A stretch of DNA of 64,000 nt, from NCBI RefSeq assembly GCF_011383005.1, contig NZ_CP049935.1:3100001-3164000 (forward strand), written 5' to 3'. The notes under the pieces were generated by a model that worked only from the letters and a program-made list of their open reading frames with translations, was not told where the DNA came from and did no database searches. Source of the stretch: Phycicoccus sp. HDW14. Lineage in GTDB: Bacteria > Actinomycetota > Actinomycetes > Actinomycetales > Dermatophilaceae. This document shows, one piece after another, positions 17,083-25,970 of this stretch; within the stretch, counting starts at the first letter, position 1; the number at the start of each line of letters is the position of its first letter. A program made the translations under genes and the position numbers.

Positions 17083-19061
17083 TCACCCCAGGCGCTCGGC
17101 CTCCTCGCGCAGCTGCGCGAGCCGGGCGTTGTAGGCGGTGAGCTCGGCGTCGCCGTCGCGGTCGGCCTGCCGGTCGAGGCGCACCGTCTCGCGCGTCTCG
17201 GACCGGAACCACTGGACGGCCACGACGACCGCGAGCACGAGCGTCGGCGCCTCCCCGACGCCCCAGGCGATCTCGCCGGCCAGGTGCTGGTCGGCGAGCG
17301 GGTCCGGCCCCACGGCAGGTTGATCGCCGAGAAGAAGTCCGGCGCCAGCAGCGTCTGCGACCCCGTGAGCGCCACCCCGAAGAAGGCGTGGAACGACACC
17401 GTCGCGAAGAGGATGACGAGCAGCATGAGGGGCGACCACCGCGGCACGCCCGGGTCGATGCCGATCATCACCCACACGAACAGGTACCCGGTGAGCAGGA
17501 AGTGGCCCATCATCAGCAGGTGCCCGGTGTGGGTCGTCAGGGCCAGCCCGAACAGGCCGGTGTAGTAGAACGCCGCGAGGCTGAAGAAGAACAGCGCCGA
17601 CGCCACGACGGGGTTGGACAGCAGCCTGAGGGCCCGCGAGTGCACGACCTGGAGCAGCACCTCGCGCGGCCCCCACGTACGGTCGGTCCGGGCCGGCAGC
17701 GTCCGCAGGGCGAGGGTCACCGGGGCCGCCGGCACGAGGAGCAGCGGCACGACCATCGCCAAGGTCATGTGCATCACCATGTGCGCGCTGAACAGCACCC
17801 GCCCCCAGATGCCCGGCGCCCCGCACGTCGACCACACGAACAGCGCCCACCCGAGCACCCACAGCACGACGCGCAGCACCGGCCACGCGTCACCCCGCCG
17901 CCGGAGCCGCAGCCAGCCCGCGACGTACAGCCCCACCGCGAGGACGGCCACAGCGACGAACAGCCAGTCCATCCGCCACGCGAGCAGCCAGTCGGCACCA
18001 CTGACCGGTCCGGGGTCGGGGTACCCCGTGAGGTCGAGGACGATGCCCGGGTCGGGCAGCGCGTCCGGCACGGGCGGGATGCTGCGCGCCAGCACGGCCG
18101 CCAGCCCGGTCGCGACCCCCATGAGCAGCACCTCGGCCCCCGCGAGCCGGGCGAAGGCGCGACCGTCGGACGGGTCTTGTGCCAGCCGTCCGGCGAGGTT
18201 GCGCCGGTGCCGCCAGCCGAGCACCCCGAGCGCGACGAGGGCCGCCGTCTTCAGCAGGACCACGGTGCCGTACGCGCTGAGCAGCCCTGCGGGAGAACCG
18301 ACCCGGATCCATGCCTGCAGCATCCCGGACGCCGCGACGGCCACGAACGACCAGAGCGCCAGCGTCGAGTAGCGCGCGACCGTGGCCCCGAGGTCGCGAC
18401 CCAGCCGCGAGCGCATCACGACCAGCGCCACGAGCCCGCCGACCCACACGACGACACCGAGCAGGTGCACCGCCAGGCCGTTGACGGCGTCCTCGTGGCT
18501 GGCCGACCCGGCGGCGTGCCCGGTGAGCGCCTTGAGGAGGATGCCGACGAGGGCGAGCAGCGCCAGCCAGGCGGTCGGCGCCCGACGTCGGGTCAGCCGC
18601 GCACACACGGCCACGACCACGGCTGCCAGCGCGCTGAGCAGCAGCACCCGCGTCGTCTCGAGCGACCAGGTGAACGAGACGAGCTGGTCGACCAGCCCGG
18701 GCGCACCGATCGGCGTGCCGGCGAGGTCGGCGAAGGTCACGACGAGCTCGAGGAGCGCCGCGACCAGCCACACCGTCGCCGCCGTCGCCGCGTACCGGAC
18801 GGCCGTCCCCCGGCGGTCGGTGCTGGCCCGCTCGGGGACGAGGAAGGCCGCGAGCCCGAGCAGCCCGACCGTCGTCACCGACGCCAGGGTCGCGACGGCG
18901 TCGGTGACCGGGACCATCCAGCGCACGAACGGGCCGGCGTCCGCGAGCGCGAGCGGGGCCACCGCCCCGGTGAGCAGCGCGGCGGGGACGAGGGCCAGCA
19001 ACGCCGCACCGACCACCGCGGAGAGCGGCGGCCACAGCGAGGGGCGCTCCGGGTCGGCCAT
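17083..19061 (-). CDS. CopD-CtaG fusion membrane protein, frame broken as sequenced
   Basis: Two fused membrane domains. The N-terminal half (about residues 1-340) is CopD-like, with HLLGVVVWVGGLVALVVMRSRL and the TGHAAGS helix; the C-terminal half (about 400-640) is caa3_CtaG, with FSAHMVMHMTLAMVVPLLLV, MMGHFLLTGYLFVWVMIGIDP and SFHAFFGVAL. The histidines would carry copper to cytochrome oxidase or the periplasm. A break at the C-run 17308-17311 separates the last 75 residues (PDPLADQHLAGEIAWGVGEAP...); one added base restores 659 residues to TGA 17083. Fusions of this kind are common in actinobacteria. Confidence 0.88.
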
Positions 19062-19088
19062 GTCCTCCAGCGTAGGTACTGTGGCCGG

Positions 19089-19936
19089 ATGTCGCTGCAC
19101 CCGCCCGCCCCCACGGACTTCGCCGGCGCCGTCGACGCGTGGGCGCACACCGTGCAGACCGTCGTCGACCTCGGTCGCACCCTGCGCCCGGGCGAGCACC
19201 AGCACGCCACCGACTGCCCCGGCTGGACGGTGTTCGACCAGGTCGCGCACGTCGCGAGCGCCGAGGCCGCCATCGCCGGTGATCCGGTGCCCGACCTCGA
19301 CGTCAGCGCCCATGCCCACGTCCGCCACGAGTTCGGCGCCCGGATGGAGCGGCTCGTCGAGTCCCGCCGCGGCCGCACCCTCGACGACCTCCTCGACGAG
19401 CTCGAGTGGCGGCTGGCCGAGCGCCTCGGGGTCTACCGGGCCGAGGGCACGACGGGCGAGGAGGAGGTCGTCGGACCCTTCGGGCCGACCCGGCTCGTCG
19501 ACCTCGTCACCGTCCGCACCTTCGACGTCTGGATGCACGAGCAGGACCTGCGCGAGGCCCTCGAGCGGCCCGGCGGCCTCGACACCCCGGCCGCGGCGGT
19601 CAGCGTCGCCTGGTTCTTCGCCACCCTCCCGCGCCTCGTGGCCCGCGACGCCGGCATCGGCCCGGGCAACGCCGTCGTCCTCGACCTCACCGGGCCCACC
19701 GTCGGGCGGGCCGGCGTCCGCGTCGAGGAGCACGAGGGGACGGCGCGTGGCATCCCGCTCTTCACGGGCGAGGACGTCGACCACCCGGACGTCGTGACGA
19801 CCACCCTGTCGATGTCCACCCGCGTCGCGATGCGCCTGGCCGGAGGTCGGCGGGCCCCGAGGACCTGCCCGTCACCGTCACGGGTGACGACGAGGTCGCC
19901 CGCAGCGTCCTCACGGCCCTGGCCATCACGCCCTGA
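19089..19936 (+). CDS. Maleylpyruvate isomerase-type mycothiol-dependent domain protein, frame broken as sequenced
   Basis: The DinB-like N-terminal domain (HATDCPGWTVFDQVAHVASAEAAIAG and later VRTFDVWMHEQDLREAL) belongs to the maleylpyruvate isomerase/TIGR03083 class, whose metal site is built from His and Glu/Asp residues. The C-terminal part resembles the sterol-carrier-like fold. The frame breaks at 19855-19858; one added C joins RAP to EDLPVTVTGDDEVARSVLTALAITP and gives 282 residues. The stop TGA overlaps the ATG of the SRPBCC gene by one base. Confidence 0.8.
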
Positions 19937-20412
19937 TGGCGTCGTTCACGACCTCGACCCGCTCGGCGGCCACGGTCACCGCCGACCCCGAGGCCGTCTG
20001 GGCCACCCTCACCGACCCCGACCTCATCGCCCGGCTCACCCCCTTCCTGCACCGCGTCACCGAGCGCGGCGAGCACTGGGTCTGGGAGCTGAACCGGATC
20101 CCGGTGCTCGGCAAGAGCTTCTCCTTCACCTTCACCGAGCGGATGGCCTTCGCCGAGCCCGACCGCATCGACTTCACCCACGACCCCGCGGCGGGCCACG
20201 GCGAGGAGTCGGCCGGCGTCGACGGCTGGTACGCCCTCGCGCCGCACCCGTCCGGCACCCGCCTCGAGACCTCGATGGCCATCACCGTCGAGCTGCCGTT
20301 CCCGGGCGTCCTGCGGCCGGCCGTCACGGCGGCGATGAAGGGGGTCGTCACCCTCATGGGGCAGCGGTTCTCGCAGAACCTCCTCCACCACCTCGGCGCG
20401 CGCACCGCCTGA
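19936..20412 (+). CDS. SRPBCC (START-like) family protein
   Basis: 158 residues with the polyketide-cyclase/START-like pattern: an N-terminal strand, then DPEAVWATLTDPDLIARLTPFLHRV, repeated amphipathic strands (HWVWELNRIPVLGKSFSFTFTERMAF) and a long C-terminal helix (GVVTLMGQRFSQNLLHHL). These proteins bind hydrophobic ligands in a helix-grip pocket. Translational overlap with the preceding gene suggests a shared role. Ligand unknown. Confidence 0.82.
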   Translation: MASFTTSTRSAATVTADPEAVWATLTDPDLIARLTPFLHRVTERGEHWVWELNRIPVLGKSFSFTFTERMAFAEPDRIDFTHDPAAGHGEESAGVDGWYALAPHPSGTRLETSMAITVELPFPGVLRPAVTAAMKGVVTLMGQRFSQNLLHHLGARTA

Positions 20413-20478
20413 CCGCGCCCGCCCACCCCGGACGCCGGACCCCCGCTCGTCGAGGGATGTCCCCGACGACCCCAACTG

Positions 20479-20497
20479 GTTGTATGCTGCAAACAAC
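20479..20497. promoter_or_regulatory. Putative MarR operator before the regulator-exporter pair
   Basis: GTTGT-ATGCTGCAA-ACAAC, perfect 5-bp arms, lies 23 bp before the marR-like ATG, next to AAGGAGG. The size and TTGT/ACAA arms fit MarR-type operators, so the repressor probably controls itself and the exporter. Confidence 0.6.
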
Positions 20498-20519
20498 TTT
20501 GTCCCGGAAGGAGGCCGCG

Positions 20520-20996
20520 ATGCCGTTCCGCACCACCGACTCGACGCCGACGGCCGAGCTGGGTGACGAGCTGGTGCGCGTGCTCAAGCTGATGCACGTC
20601 GCGCGGGCCCGCGCCCCGCGCCACCACGAGCTGGTCGACCCGATGGCCTACCCGCTGCTCTTCAACCTCAAGCGCGCGCCGATGCGGGTCTCCGAGCTCG
20701 CCGACGCCGTGCACTCCGACGTCTCGACGGTGAGCCGGCAGGTCAGCACGCTCGTCGAGCACGGTCTCGTCGTCCGCGAGCCCGACCCCGCCGACGGCCG
20801 CGCGCACGTGCTCGCCGTCACCGACGAGGGCACCGCCCTCCTCGTCGCCATCCGCGAGGGCCGCGACCGCTGGCTCCAGGGCCTGCTCGCCGAGTGGTCC
20901 GCCGACGACGTCCGCCTCCTCACCTCCCAGCTGGCCCGCCTCGCCGCGGACCTCGAGACCTCCCTGACCGACCCGACCCCGAGGACCGACTCATGA
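20520..20996 (+). CDS. MarR-family transcriptional regulator
   Basis: 158 residues with the winged-helix MarR core: AYPLLFNLKRAPMRVSELADAVHSDVSTVSRQVSTLVEHGLVVREPDPADGRAHVLAVTDEG (about 43-104), including the DGRA(H) wing motif. AAGGAGG lies upstream of ATG 20520. Its stop overlaps the exporter start (ATGA), a standard local repressor-efflux pump pair. An inducer, possibly a phenolic or drug, is expected but not indicated by the sequence. Confidence 0.92.
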   Translation: MPFRTTDSTPTAELGDELVRVLKLMHVARARAPRHHELVDPMAYPLLFNLKRAPMRVSELADAVHSDVSTVSRQVSTLVEHGLVVREPDPADGRAHVLAVTDEGTALLVAIREGRDRWLQGLLAEWSADDVRLLTSQLARLAADLETSLTDPTPRTDS

Positions 20997-22822
20997 CCGA
21001 CCCCCGCCACGCCGACCCCGACCAGCCGACGAGCCACTCCTCGGCCGCCGGCCCCGGCCGGCACGTCGCCGGCACCACGAGCGCTCCCGGCGCCCACGCC
21101 CCCGGTGCCCACGCCGCGAGCGCCGGCCCGTCCGGCCGAGCCGCCGGCGACGGGCCCGACGGCGCCCTGAGCCACCGGCAGATCGTCACCATCCTCATCG
21201 CCCTGATGTCGGGGATGTTCCTCGCGGCCCTCGACCAGACGATCGTCGCGACGGCCATCCGCACCATCGCCGACGACCTCAAGGGCCTGGACCACCAGGC
21301 GTGGGCGACGACGGCCTACCTCATCACCTCGACGATCGTCACGCCGCTGTACGGGAAGCTCGGCGACATCTACGGCCGCAAGAAGCTGTTCATCACGGCC
21401 ATCTCGATCTTCCTCGTCGGCTCGGAGCTCTGCACCCTGTCGACGTCGATGACCGAGCTCGCGTTCTACCGCGCCGTGCAGGGCCTCGGCGCCGGCGGCC
21501 TCTTCTCCCTCGCGCTGGCCATCATCGGCGACATCGTGCCGCCCCGTGAGCGGGCCAAGTACCAGGGCTACTTCCTCGCCGTCTTCGGCACCTCCTCGGT
21601 GCTCGGCCCGGTCATCGGCGGGTTCTTCGCCGGCCACGACACCATCTTCGGCATCACCGGCTGGCACTGGGTCTTCCTCGTCAACGTGCCGGTCGGCATC
21701 CTCGCGCTCGGCCTGGTCACCAAGACCCTGCACCTGCACCACCAGCGCCTCGACCACCGCATCGACTGGGCCGGCGCCGCGCTGCTCTCGGTCTCGCTCG
21801 TGCCGCTCCTGCTCGTCGCCGAGCAGGGCCGCGAGTGGGGCTGGACCTCGACGAACGCCATCGCCTGCTACGTCATCGGGGCCCTGGGCGCCGTCGGGTT
21901 CTTCTGGCAGGAGTCGCGGATGGGTGACGAGGCCATCCTCCCGCTGGCGATGTTCCGCAACAAGACCGTCGGCATCTCCTCGATCGCCTCGATCGTCATC
22001 GGCGTCGCGATGTTCGGTGGCCTGGCCGCGCTCCCGCTCTACCTGCAGATCGTCAAGGGCGCGACGCCCACCCAGGCCGGCCTGCTGCTCCTGCCGCTGA
22101 CCCTCGGCATCATGACCGGCTCGATCACCTCCGGCCAGATCATCTCCCGCACCGGCCGCTACCGGATCTTCCCGGTGACCGGCGCGGCGCTGCTGACCCT
22201 GTCGCTGTTCGCCTTCCACTTCGTCGCCTACGACACCCCGCTGTGGCAGTCGATGATCGTCATGGTCTTCTTCGGCCTCGGTCTCGGCTTCAACTTCCAG
22301 CCGCTGACCCTCGCGGTGCAGAACGCCGTGCCGCCGCAGCAGATCGGTGTCGCGACGTCGACGGCCACCTTCACCCGCCAGATCGGCGGCACCATCGGCA
22401 CCGCGGTCTTCCTGACCATCCTGTTCTCGCTGGCACCCGACAAGATCACCTCGGCCTTCCAGCGGTTCGCGCCGACGCCCGACTTCCAGGCCGCGCTGCG
22501 CGACCCGGCGAACGCCGCGTTCGCCCAGCAGCTGCAGCAGTCGCAGACCGGAGGGTCGACGGCGGCGGCCAGCGGTGTGCTGCAGGACAGCTCGTTCCTC
22601 ACCTCGCTCGACCCGCGGCTGGCCAAGCCGTTCCTCGTGGGCTTCTCCGAGGCGATGGACGTCGTGTTCCTCGTCGGCTCCGGGGTGATGGTCATCGCCA
22701 TCGTCGTGCTCGCGCTGCTGCCGCAGGTCGAGCTGCGTCGCGGGTCGGCCTACACCGAGCGGTCGAAGGCCGGCGAGGCCTCGCGCTCGGACGACGACGC
22801 GGTCACGGCACCGGCGAGCTGA
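20993..22822 (+). CDS. DHA2-family (EmrB/QacA-like) MFS drug exporter
   Basis: 609 residues. A disordered N-terminal extension of about 60 residues (Pro/Gly/Ala/His-rich) precedes 14 membrane helices. Helix 1 has the DHA2 motif MFLAALDQTIVATAIRTIADDL; the loop 2-3 motif A is GKLGDIYGRKKLF; motif C-like glycines follow in GTSSVLGPVIGGFF. It should be a proton-driven exporter for hydrophobic compounds controlled by the MarR repressor upstream. The end overlaps the convergent MFS gene by 20 bp. Confidence 0.93.
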   Translation: MTDPRHADPDQPTSHSSAAGPGRHVAGTTSAPGAHAPGAHAASAGPSGRAAGDGPDGALSHRQIVTILIALMSGMFLAALDQTIVATAIRTIADDLKGLDHQAWATTAYLITSTIVTPLYGKLGDIYGRKKLFITAISIFLVGSELCTLSTSMTELAFYRAVQGLGAGGLFSLALAIIGDIVPPRERAKYQGYFLAVFGTSSVLGPVIGGFFAGHDTIFGITGWHWVFLVNVPVGILALGLVTKTLHLHHQRLDHRIDWAGAALLSVSLVPLLLVAEQGREWGWTSTNAIACYVIGALGAVGFFWQESRMGDEAILPLAMFRNKTVGISSIASIVIGVAMFGGLAALPLYLQIVKGATPTQAGLLLLPLTLGIMTGSITSGQIISRTGRYRIFPVTGAALLTLSLFAFHFVAYDTPLWQSMIVMVFFGLGLGFNFQPLTLAVQNAVPPQQIGVATSTATFTRQIGGTIGTAVFLTILFSLAPDKITSAFQRFAPTPDFQAALRDPANAAFAQQLQQSQTGGSTAAASGVLQDSSFLTSLDPRLAKPFLVGFSEAMDVVFLVGSGVMVIAIVVLALLPQVELRRGSAYTERSKAGEASRSDDDAVTAPAS

Positions 22823-24014
22823 GCCGCACCGCCTCGGCACGGCCCAGCGAGCGGTAGCGCACGGCCACGATGGCGACGGCCAGGGCCCCGGCGACGACGG
22901 GGACCAGGTACGCCCGCTGGGGTCCCCACGCCTCGATGGCCCAGCCGCCCACGACCGAGCCCAGCGAGATGCCGATGAGGATGCCGGTGACGGCGACGGC
23001 CAGGCCCTCGGTGAGCAACGCGGACGGCACGAGGCGCTGGGCCAGCGAGAGGCTGGTGATGAGCATCGGGGCGGTGGCCGAGCCGGCGACGAGCATCACG
23101 GCCGCCAGCTGCCAGGTGTTCTGCACGAACAGGGCCGGCACCTCGAGGACCACCATGGCCGTCGCGGCGAGCAGCAGCCGCCGGGTCAGGGCGGAGCGGA
23201 CCACCCGCGCCCCGACGACGATGCCGGCCACCGTCGAGCCCACGGCGAACAGCCCGAGGACCAGGCTCGACAGGCTCTTGGCCCCGTCGGCCTCGGCGTA
23301 GGCCACGGCGATGACCTCGTTGGCGCCGAAGATCGTGCCCGTCAGCACGAGGGCGCCGGCGACGACGGCCAGCCCCGGGCGGCGGATGGCCAGCCCTGCG
23401 GGTCGGTCGGCGTGGGCCACGACCGGCGGCTCGGTGCTCCGGGCCGACAGGAAGCTGACGACGCCGACCGTGAAGAGCACCTCGGCGAGGACGAGGCCGG
23501 CCTCGGGGAACCAGAGCGTCGAGACGAGCACGGCGAGCACCGGACCGACGACGAACGAGGCCTCGTCGGCGACCTGCTCGAAGGACATCGCCGTGTGCAG
23601 GCGGTCGGGGTCGTCGCGGAAGATGTGGGCCCACCGGGCGCGGGACATCGGCCCCGGCTCGGGGAGGAAGGCGCTGAGGCCGTAGAGCACGAAGAGGGTC
23701 CAGACCGGCGCGCCGAAGCCCGAGGCGAGGGCCACCCCGAGGCCGGTCGTGGCCGAGAGCACGACGAACGGCAGGGCCACCCGCCGCTGCCCGTGCCGGT
23801 CGATGAGCCGCCCCAGCACCGGCCCGGCCACCGCGAGGACCGCCAGCCCCACGGCGGAGACGGCTCCGGCGAGCCCGTACGAGCCCTGCCGGCTGCTGAC
23901 CATGACGACGACGGCGACACCGAACATCGCCCCGCCCACGCGGGAGAACATGGTGCCGGCGATGAACGCCAGGGCGCCGGGGACGCGGAACAGGGGCAGG
24001 TAGGCCGACAGCAC
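22803..24014 (-). CDS. MFS transporter, 12-helix type
   Basis: 403 residues from GTG 24014 (VLSAYLPLFRVPGALAFIAGTMFSRVGGAMFG). Twelve hydrophobic segments, with the loop GRLIDRHGQRRVALP standing in for motif A and a repeat of it around residue 250. The pattern is that of uncharacterised actinobacterial MFS permeases annotated as putative efflux. The long open frame further upstream has no ribosome site and is not used. Substrate unknown. Confidence 0.85.
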   Translation of the reverse strand: MLSAYLPLFRVPGALAFIAGTMFSRVGGAMFGVAVVVMVSSRQGSYGLAGAVSAVGLAVLAVAGPVLGRLIDRHGQRRVALPFVVLSATTGLGVALASGFGAPVWTLFVLYGLSAFLPEPGPMSRARWAHIFRDDPDRLHTAMSFEQVADEASFVVGPVLAVLVSTLWFPEAGLVLAEVLFTVGVVSFLSARSTEPPVVAHADRPAGLAIRRPGLAVVAGALVLTGTIFGANEVIAVAYAEADGAKSLSSLVLGLFAVGSTVAGIVVGARVVRSALTRRLLLAATAMVVLEVPALFVQNTWQLAAVMLVAGSATAPMLITSLSLAQRLVPSALLTEGLAVAVTGILIGISLGSVVGGWAIEAWGPQRAYLVPVVAGALAVAIVAVRYRSLGRAEAVRLSSPVP

Positions 24015-24207
24015 GGGGGTGGCTCTCTCATCAAGAAACCGCCAGCACCCGAACGGGCCCGGCGGTGGAAGGACGGTGGATCGCCACCCATCATCCTCCG
24101 GGGGGCACCGGCTGCCAAACGAGATGGTGGCGGTGGGTCGGCCGCCGACCGATGAGTTCCACGGGGACGTACGGTCGGTCCAGGTGTCCCCACCGGAAGG
24201 AACCACC

Positions 24208-24585
24208 GTGCTCACCGACAGCCCCGCCTTCAGCGGCTTCTCCGTCGACGACCTCGACGCCGCCCGCCCCTTCTACCGCGACGTCCTCGGACTGACCGTC
24301 CGCGACGGCGGCCCGGGGTTCACCCTCGAGCTCGCCGGCGGCCGGTCGGTGCTCGTGTACGGCACCCCGAACCACACGCCCGGCTCGTTCACGGTGCTCA
24401 ACTTCCCGGTGCCCGACGTCGAGGCCGCCGTCCGGGCGCTGACCGACCGCGGGGTGCGGTTCGAGCGCTACGAGGGCACCCCGGGCGAGACCGACGAGAT
24501 CGGCGTCTTCCGCAAGGGGGGCCCGCTCATCGCCTGGTTCAAGGACCCGGCGGGCAACGTCCTGTCGGTCATCGCCCAGGACTGA
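24208..24585 (+). CDS. VOC (glyoxalase/bleomycin-resistance) family protein
   Basis: 125 residues; GGAAGG lies upstream of GTG 24208. One vicinal-oxygen-chelate unit: FSVDDLDAARPFYRDVLGLTV at the start, LVYGTPNHTPGSFTVLNFPVPDVEAAV in the middle and WFKDPAGNVLSVI at the end. These small dimers bind metals or hydrophobic ligands; function cannot be assigned. It stands alone between divergent and convergent neighbours. Confidence 0.85.
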   Translation: MLTDSPAFSGFSVDDLDAARPFYRDVLGLTVRDGGPGFTLELAGGRSVLVYGTPNHTPGSFTVLNFPVPDVEAAVRALTDRGVRFERYEGTPGETDEIGVFRKGGPLIAWFKDPAGNVLSVIAQD

Positions 24586-24606
24586 CCCGAGCCGACCCCG
24601 CCGGCG

Positions 24607-25809
24607 TCAGCGGAAGGCGGCCACGCCCGTGAGCGCCTGACCGATGACGAGCGTGTGCATCTCGACGGTGCCCTCGTACGTGAGCACCGACTCGAGGTTG
24701 TTCGCGTGCCGCATCACCGGGTACTCGCCGCTGATCCCGTTGCCGCCGAGGATGGTCCGCGCGGTGCGGCAGATCTCGATGGCCTTGCTGACGTTGTTGT
24801 ACTTGCCGACCGACACCTGCTCGGGGCGCAGGCCGACCGAGTCCTTGCGACGGCCGAGGTGCAGGGCGAGCAGCCGCCCGAGCTGGAGCTCGGTCGACAT
24901 GTGCGCGAGCTTGGCCTGGGTCAGCTGGAACCCGGCGAGCGGCCGGTCGAACTGGGTGCGCTCGACCGAGTAGCGGCGGGCCGCCTCGAGGGCGCTGCGG
25001 GCGGCGCCGAGGCAGCCCCACACGATGCCGTAGCGGGCCTCGGACAGGCACGACAACGGACCCTTGAGCCCGGAGACCTCGGGGAGCACGGCATCCGCGG
25101 GCAGCCGCAGCCCACGGAAGGTCAGCTCGGCGGTGACCGACGCACGCAGCGACATCTTGTTCTTGATGACGTGCGCCTCGAACCCCGGTGTGTCGGTGGG
25201 GACCACGAAGCCGCGGATGCCGCCGTGCTCCTCGCCGGCGTTCGCCCAGACGACGGCGACGTCGGCGATCGAGCCGTTGGTGATCCACATCTTCGAGCCG
25301 TCGAGCACCCAGTCGTCACCGTCGCGTCGGGCACGGGTGCGCATCGAGGCGGGGTCGGACCCGTGGTCGGGCTCGGTGAGGCCGAAGCAGCCGATCGCCT
25401 CGCCGGCGGCCATCCGGGGCAGCCACTCCTGCTTCTGCTCCTCGGACCCGAACGCGTGGATGGCGTACATCGCGAGGCTGCCCTGCACCGAGACGAGCGA
25501 GCGGATGCCGGAGTCGCTCGCCTCGAGCTCGAGGCAGGCCAGGCCGTAGTCGACCGACGACATCCCGGCGCAGCCGTAGCCCTCGAGGTGCATGCCGAGC
25601 AGACCGACCTTGCCGAACTCGCGGGCGAGGTCGCGGGCGACGGGCAGCTCGCCCTTCTCGTACCACTCGACGACGTGCGGCTCGACGAGGTCGTCGCACA
25701 CCTGCCGGACGGTGGCCCGGATGGCGCGCTCCTCGTCGGTGAGCATCGAGTCGACGTCGACGACGTCGAGGGGGTCGGAGGGGCGCTTCGGCATCGTCGA
25801 CGAGCTCAT
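24607..25809 (-). CDS. gcdH: Glutaryl-CoA dehydrogenase-like acyl-CoA dehydrogenase
   Basis: 400 residues. The FAD-binding segment GCFGLTEPDHGSDPASM, the KMWITNGSIADVAVVWA strand and the C-terminal YEGTVEMHTLVIGQALTG (catalytic base E379) are closest to glutaryl-CoA dehydrogenases, which oxidise and decarboxylate glutaryl-CoA to crotonyl-CoA in lysine and tryptophan breakdown. The arginine expected in the substrate site lies in a conserved RSLVSVQGSLAM region. It is followed by a family A palindrome and is separate from the dehydrogenase operon beyond. Confidence 0.87.
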   Translation of the reverse strand: MSSSTMPKRPSDPLDVVDVDSMLTDEERAIRATVRQVCDDLVEPHVVEWYEKGELPVARDLAREFGKVGLLGMHLEGYGCAGMSSVDYGLACLELEASDSGIRSLVSVQGSLAMYAIHAFGSEEQKQEWLPRMAAGEAIGCFGLTEPDHGSDPASMRTRARRDGDDWVLDGSKMWITNGSIADVAVVWANAGEEHGGIRGFVVPTDTPGFEAHVIKNKMSLRASVTAELTFRGLRLPADAVLPEVSGLKGPLSCLSEARYGIVWGCLGAARSALEAARRYSVERTQFDRPLAGFQLTQAKLAHMSTELQLGRLLALHLGRRKDSVGLRPEQVSVGKYNNVSKAIEICRTARTILGGNGISGEYPVMRHANNLESVLTYEGTVEMHTLVIGQALTGVAAFR

Positions 25810-25871
25810 GGGGCCATCATGCCCGGGGGTCGGCGGGGCACCGGGTGTGACCTCCGCCTCGGCCCCCTACC

Positions 25872-25925
25872 CGCGAACGTGTGTGAACCCGCCGGAGACC
25901 TCCGGCGTGTTCACACACGTTCGCG
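25872..25925. repeat. Palindromic repeat family A, copy 1
   Basis: 54 bp, outer arm CGCGAACGTGTGTGAAC, closing with its complement. It lies 46 bp beyond the stop of the Rossmann gene (read on the minus strand). Confidence 0.85.
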
Positions 25926-25970
25926 CAGGGAGCGGGCGCGAGGTGAGGCGGAGGCCGGGTGTGCGGGAGG

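Noticed and set aside
17388..20996. A 1202-codon plus-strand frame ending in the MarR gene
   Set aside because: Antisense to the CtaG fusion over most of its length; only the MarR end from 20520 is coding.
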